Positions 60,060-64,000 of a stretch of DNA of 64,000 nt are shown one piece after another. Made by a program: the position numbers and the translations under genes. Positions within the stretch are counted from its first letter, which is position 1. Each line of letters begins with the position of its first letter. This stretch comes from Magicicada septendecula. Lineage: Eukaryota > Arthropoda > Insecta > Hemiptera > Cicadidae. The notes under the pieces were generated by a model, which did not search any database, was not told the DNA's origin, and saw only the letters and a list, made by a program, of their open reading frames with translations. Location: the NCBI GenBank assembly GCA_034769895.1, contig CM068369.1:149767574-149831573 (forward strand), in the 5' to 3' direction.

Positions 60060-61613
60060 TTAATAGAATTTAAAGTCGTTGCGCGAGTTCGTAATGTAAA
60101 GACCTTCGATGCTTGTTACTCGACTCATTGCAACATAGACCAATTGTATTTGGTGACTTTTGCTGTAGTCATACACAACCGTGTCAAATGTGCCTCCCTG
60201 ACTTTTGTGTATGGTTATGGCACAAGCGGGTACAATTGGAAATTGCATTCGTTTACAACTTATAGAACCATCGAGTTTGATGTTAGCGCTACGCATACAG
60301 ATGGGTGTCCAAGTTCGATCTATTAGACCATTGCTGCAAATTACTCTTGGTGCTGCTTTTAGTCTTGCCATTTTGCCGATGTGGGCTTGTGGAAAGTGTA
60401 GCCACAATCTGATATAAGGATTGATTTGTGTAGACTCGTCGCGTTGTTGGACTAATTGAACTGCTGTCTCATGAGTGACTTCTTCGATGTACTCAAGTAT
60501 TCCTATTGCACCATTAACAATTCCATCGTCCACATCAATGTTAGTTGTAATCATATAAGGCATACCACTCTGTAAATTAAGCAGATACGGCAAACCGCCA
60601 GTTTCCATCACACTGAGCTTGTGTAATTTGACTCGTGCAGTGCCAAGTTGAGTGCTGTTATTGTAGCCAGCGATCAAATCGGAGGCACTGCTACAAATTC
60701 TGTCTGATATTGCAAGTCGGTTGTAAGCATCCACATCAAGAATTCTACGGAAGAGACGTATTGCATTTGGTTCGTGTTCCCTACACCATTCAACTTTTCT
60801 CAAACGAGACTCGATCGCTGCCATTTCTTCAGAGTCTAAACGTTTTCCATCACCAATCTTCGTCAAAATTTTAGAGAATAAGAGGTCGCTTTGTCGCATA
60901 ACCTGAGTGAGCGGATAGAAATCAACTGATTGCCACAATACGCACCCACCCAAGTTGTTTCGTGGTGATTTATAAACGGGGGTAGCATTTACAGGCGGTA
61001 ATTGCCGAAAATCTCCAGTCAGAATGATATCCATGCCGCCAAATGGTCGATCATATACGCCCGTAATTTCATTCAGTATAGAGTTGATTTTATTGAAAAC
61101 ATCGGACCCAATCATACTTATTTCGTCAACTATTACACATTTTACTCCAACGAAGGCAGTTCGGAAACACTGCAAAGCTTCATGGGGCAATGAAGTTGAT
61201 GTTCGCATTAGACTTATACGAAACGCAGAGTGAACGGTCGTACCCTGCAAATTTACAGCGGCCTTTCCAGTCGACGCACAAGCAATGTAAGCATCTCGTC
61301 GTGTAGTGTGTTGTTGAGTGTATCGATTATAGGTCTCCATGGCTACACGTAACACATTAGTTTGGCCACTACCGGCTGGCCCAGTGAAATACACTTGGAT
61401 TGGCGGCGAACCGAATATATGGATCCCATGTATAATTTCCAATATGAATTCTCGCTGGCGTTTATTAGTAATGCGTAACAGTTTGCAGTAGTCTTCTTTT
61501 GAAAGCACATTCGATCGTTTTCGTACAGCAGATATGCCCACAGACGAAACCTGTGCTGCATCGATGTCATCGTTATTCTCTTGGTTGCCATCATTCAACA
61601 TGCTACTCACAAA
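60060..61613 (-). CDS. Helentron PIF1-type helicase, N-terminally truncated
   Basis: The frame is open from 61,703, but homology with the family starts only at 61,613 (about residue 31). Counting from 61,703: Walker A GPAGSGQT at 108-115 (Gln114 in place of Lys; codon 61,362-61,364), VDEIS at 192-196, GDFRQLPP at 230-237, and the C-terminal TIHKSQGGTFD and YVAMSRV motifs. Ends at TAA before the endonuclease. The same Gln is present in the copy at 52,148. The first 30 codons come from the adjoining LTR-like DNA. ATP hydrolysis by a Walker A without Lys is normally lost. Confidence 0.9.
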   Translation of the reverse strand, partial: FVSSMLNDGNQENNDDIDAAQVSSVGISAVRKRSNVLSKEDYCKLLRITNKRQREFILEIIHGIHIFGSPPIQVYFTGPAGSGQTNVLRVAMETYNRYTQQHTTRRDAYIACASTGKAAVNLQGTTVHSAFRISLMRTSTSLPHEALQCFRTAFVGVKCVIVDEISMIGSDVFNKINSILNEITGVYDRPFGGMDIILTGDFRQLPPVNATPVYKSPRNNLGGCVLWQSVDFYPLTQVMRQSDLLFSKILTKIGDGKRLDSEEMAAIESRLRKVEWCREHEPNAIRLFRRILDVDAYNRLAISDRICSSASDLIAGYNNSTQLGTARVKLHKLSVMETGGLPYLLNLQSGMPYMITTNIDVDDGIVNGAIGILEYIEEVTHETAVQLVQQRDESTQINPYIRLWLHFPQAHIGKMARLKAAPRVICSNGLIDRTWTPICMRSANIKLDGSISCKRMQFPIVPACAITIHKSQGGTFDTVVYDYSKSHQIQLVYVAMSRVTSIEGLYITNSRNDFKFY

Positions 61614-63091
61614 ATTATTAATTACCAATATGCTACCAATATTGATTAATTTACTTTTTATCTGAGTTGAGTACCCTTTAGACCTAGTATTAGTTATTTC
61701 CAAATAAAGTTAATTTTCTTCTTTTGTCATTACATTTGCTATTATTTGTATCTGTACTGATTACATTTTCATATCTTTGTGTTGAATGGACTAGTTTCTA
61801 TTCATTATATGCAGTTTGATTGAATTTATTTATTTGAGTTTGATTCTATGATAGGTGATTTTGGTTTACAATGCTGGTTTGTTTTTCTATTGTGGTGTGT
61901 TTGTTAATTTGCCTTATACTTTTATATGGTTTACAGTTTAATAAAAAATACAATATTCCTTTTACCTACTTGCCTTCTCTTCCTTAACAAACTTGGAAAT
62001 TATTGAACATTATTTCAAATACAACTGAATATCTTATATCTACTAAATTTTTTATATCATTTAAACATAACAAAATCATCTTATGCCTATTATGTTTTTT
62101 AATATATAATTTGGTTAAAATAAAACATTTTATTAATAATAATACTTTCAGTTCTTCACTGTCTTTTGTACTTACTATACCTAATTTGATTTAACTATAA
62201 ACATCTTATCATTAATAATACTTTCAGTTATTAAACTGCCTTTTGTATTTAGGTTGCTTTTTTGTAACACTCAACTATAATAAAACATCTTATATCTAGG
62301 ATTTCTTCATTTGTATCTAATCTTTAAAACATTCTTATCACTAATAATATTCTCAGTTAGTAAACTGTCTTTTGTTCTTATGCTAATTTTATCTGGTACC
62401 TCTCTACACTAATGGTAGTCTCTTTTAAATAATTTTATTTTCTTTCACTGTTTATTTCTTATAGTATGTCACTTGTTATTCTTAAACTAGGCTTACAATT
62501 TAGTTTACAGTTTTATTTTTCACTCTATTGTATCCTGTAACTTGTTATTTGGTCTGACATTTATCATTGGTTTTAAATGTATAAGAATTGGGTATATTCA
62601 TTCCTCATAAGGTTTTAGTGGATATCCTTTCTTGTTGCTATATTCTTTTTATGAACCTTGATATATTTGTCTCTTCCTTCTCATTATATTAGTATTTCCT
62701 TGTCCTGTGGTTTCATGTCCTTTTCTCATTTACAGCTCCTTATTAATTTGTTATTGGTTTTGTGTCTTGGGGTTTCTCTGCTTCTTAATTTAATAAATTT
62801 CCCCTTATTAATATTTTGTTTACTTTTTTACCTTTGTCTTTTCTTTTACTGCTCCCCAACCTACTGGGTATACTGCTGTTTTATTGGGGTTTTATTAGTT
62901 GTTTTTTTTAGATATGGACCAAGAGTTTTCTTTGTTATTCAGTTTAATTTTATTAACCTTTTATCGACTTAATGAACAGTTTCTTTAGTTTATTTTTTAA
63001 CCATTTATTATTCTCACTCACTATTGACCTTTTCTTCTTTATTCATGCTGTATTAAGTTAAATTTTAAGGTGATAATTCTGTTATGCTACA
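61614..63091 (-). mobile_element. 5' part of a giant LTR on the minus strand, truncated
   Basis: On the minus strand the sequence starts TGTAGCATAACAG at 63,091, directly after an ATATAT flank, like the LTR starts at 31,926 and 35,187. It stays purine-rich for 1.5 kb. Within the first 300 bases it has a segment resembling one in the 31,926 LTR (AATAATACCCAGGTAGG against CAGTATACCCAGTAGG). It ends at the Helentron junction. About three diverged repeats with CTTTCAGTT...CTGYCTTTTGT (plus strand) lie at 62,120-62,400. No ORF is credible. Confidence 0.6.
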
Positions 63092-64000
63092 ATATATATC
63101 ATTATTTATATACTAAATGTGTATTTCGTCCGGTTCAGTTATTAACTATAGGGGTTTTCTAACCAGAAGAAAGGAAATTGTACGTATGACTATATATGTG
63201 ACTGACTCAAAAAAATTAATAAGATTTAGAAGGATTAGATCAGTGTGCGCCCGCACACTGAGATTTAATCTAATCCTTCTGACATAAATATTCAATTAAA
63301 AGGAATTTAAATAATCCGCTAATGTTTAAGTAGTAGATGTTCCCACACCCTTACAATCCGCTCTTTCGAAGGCCGATAAATTTGTTTTCAGACATTTCTG
63401 CTGATTTTTTCATTCACCGATTTTTTGTGTGTAGAGATGTTAGATAATCCGATTACAATTATTAACCATAGTAAGCTTTTGCGATTATTATTTTAATAAT
63501 AATTATTATTATTAAGTTATTATTGTGTCATTAAGGTTATTGGAAATAAGTGCGCGAGGAAACGGGGCAAATCATAATGCGGTATGACAACGATGTATGA
63601 ACCGATAAAGAAATCTCTTTTTCTTATTTTCTTTACCAGGAGTAAATAATTTTAGCTTCTTTCATAAATAACCTATTAAATTATTTACAATTGCATACAT
63701 AAGCTCAGTACGAAGAAGAAAACATGCAGACTTCAACAAATTATAGCTTAAGTTGCGACTGGCTCACTACCACCCCCCTTGAAGGGCGTAACAATTACTA
63801 AACCATTCGCCATACCGCCAGCTAAAGACAAGTGTTAATAAGCTTACGGGGTTTGATCAAAAAGTTCGTGCAATTTTACAATTTCCACCGCTACAATATC
63901 CGATTGAAAACTGTTTTGTATGATGTTGGTACACACGTTAATGGCAATCGTCTAAACTTTTAGCCCTATTTGATACATAGTTTAGATTTTACAGCTAATT
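63092..64000. other. Unassigned sequence at the window end
   Basis: Contains a hairpin at 63,228-63,280. TTTGATCAAAAAGTTCGTGC at 63,853-63,872 is vaguely like a mariner end, but no transposase is visible before the window stops. Confidence 0.35.
63228..63280. repeat. Two-tier hairpin
   Basis: CAGTGTGCG (63,241-63,249) pairs with CGCACACTG (63,252-63,260) across a 2-base loop. Outside it AGAAGGATTAGAT (63,228-63,240) pairs with ATCTAATCCTTCT (63,268-63,280), leaving a 7-base bulge on one side. Confidence 0.9.

Larger units (their letters stand above)
58999..61613 (-). mobile_element. Helentron copy 2, 5'-truncated, with 3' end
   Basis: On the minus strand the copy runs from the start of the helicase region (61,613) through the AP-endonuclease-like domain to a terminal hairpin: GGGAGTAT at 59,009-59,016 pairs with ATACTCCC at 59,022-59,029 (5-base loop). 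Helitron-type elements carry such a hairpin close to the 3' end, so the terminus is placed near 58,999-59,008. Bases 60,531-61,613 repeat 51,899-52,981 in inverted orientation. Confidence 0.85.

Noticed and set aside
63850-63960. Mariner-type terminal repeat
   Set aside because: Only a loose match to TTGATCAAAAAG-type ends; no transposase, partner repeat or TA duplication can be seen before the window ends.

Overview
The window looks like nuclear DNA from an insect or other arthropod with a large, AT-rich, repeat-dense genome. There are no operons or ribosome-binding sites and no convincing host gene. Nearly every recognisable protein belongs to a transposable element: Helitron/Helentron Rep-helicase and endonuclease, Penelope-like reverse transcriptase with GIY-YIG nuclease, non-LTR reverse transcriptase, and an LTR-element gag. 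Species cannot be determined from the sequence alone.

Layout. 1-1,465: GC-richer 3' part of a non-LTR (R1-like) retroelement ending in a (TAC)n microsatellite. 2,414-7,837: an imperfect giant palindrome built from a non-coding flank, a 163-bp tandem repeat in forward then reverse orientation, and the flank again inverted; a short non-autonomous Helitron (6,179-6,879) sits in one arm. 8,118-10,660: a second copy of the same LINE 3' end on the minus strand, a gag-like fragment and a dead PIF1-type helicase. 11,543-15,898: a candidate very long LTR followed by a primer-binding site and almost no internal region. 16,528-17,575: a decayed LINE reverse transcriptase. 19,590-20,425: a cluster of TGACGTCA sites upstream of a small basic ORF. 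20,638-21,092: a solo LTR with a 4-bp target duplication. 23,750-27,018: two head-to-head inverted Penelope-like copies, one carrying a hammerhead ribozyme motif.

31,926-46,484 is the most striking part. A solo LTR of 3.2 kb and a complete element with two 3,513-bp LTRs sit side by side in an (AT)n microsatellite. The complete element has a gag-like ORF that contains decayed LDL-receptor class A repeats, no pol genes, and a tail of about eight 100-bp repeats. Another related LTR start lies on the minus strand at 63,091, also next to AT repeats.

48,640-52,981 and 58,999-61,613 hold two truncated Helentron copies in opposite orientation. The first carries the promoter, zinc-finger N-terminus, Rep nuclease and the start of the helicase; the second carries the helicase and the C-terminal AP-endonuclease-like domain. 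They share a 1,083-bp almost identical overlap and the same Walker A lysine-to-glutamine change. Another copy of the 163-bp repeat element lies between them (54,705-57,200). The elements are independent parasites, several nested or juxtaposed; apart from the Helentron and Penelope copies, which encode their own enzymes (now broken), the rest appear non-autonomous and would depend on proteins supplied elsewhere.
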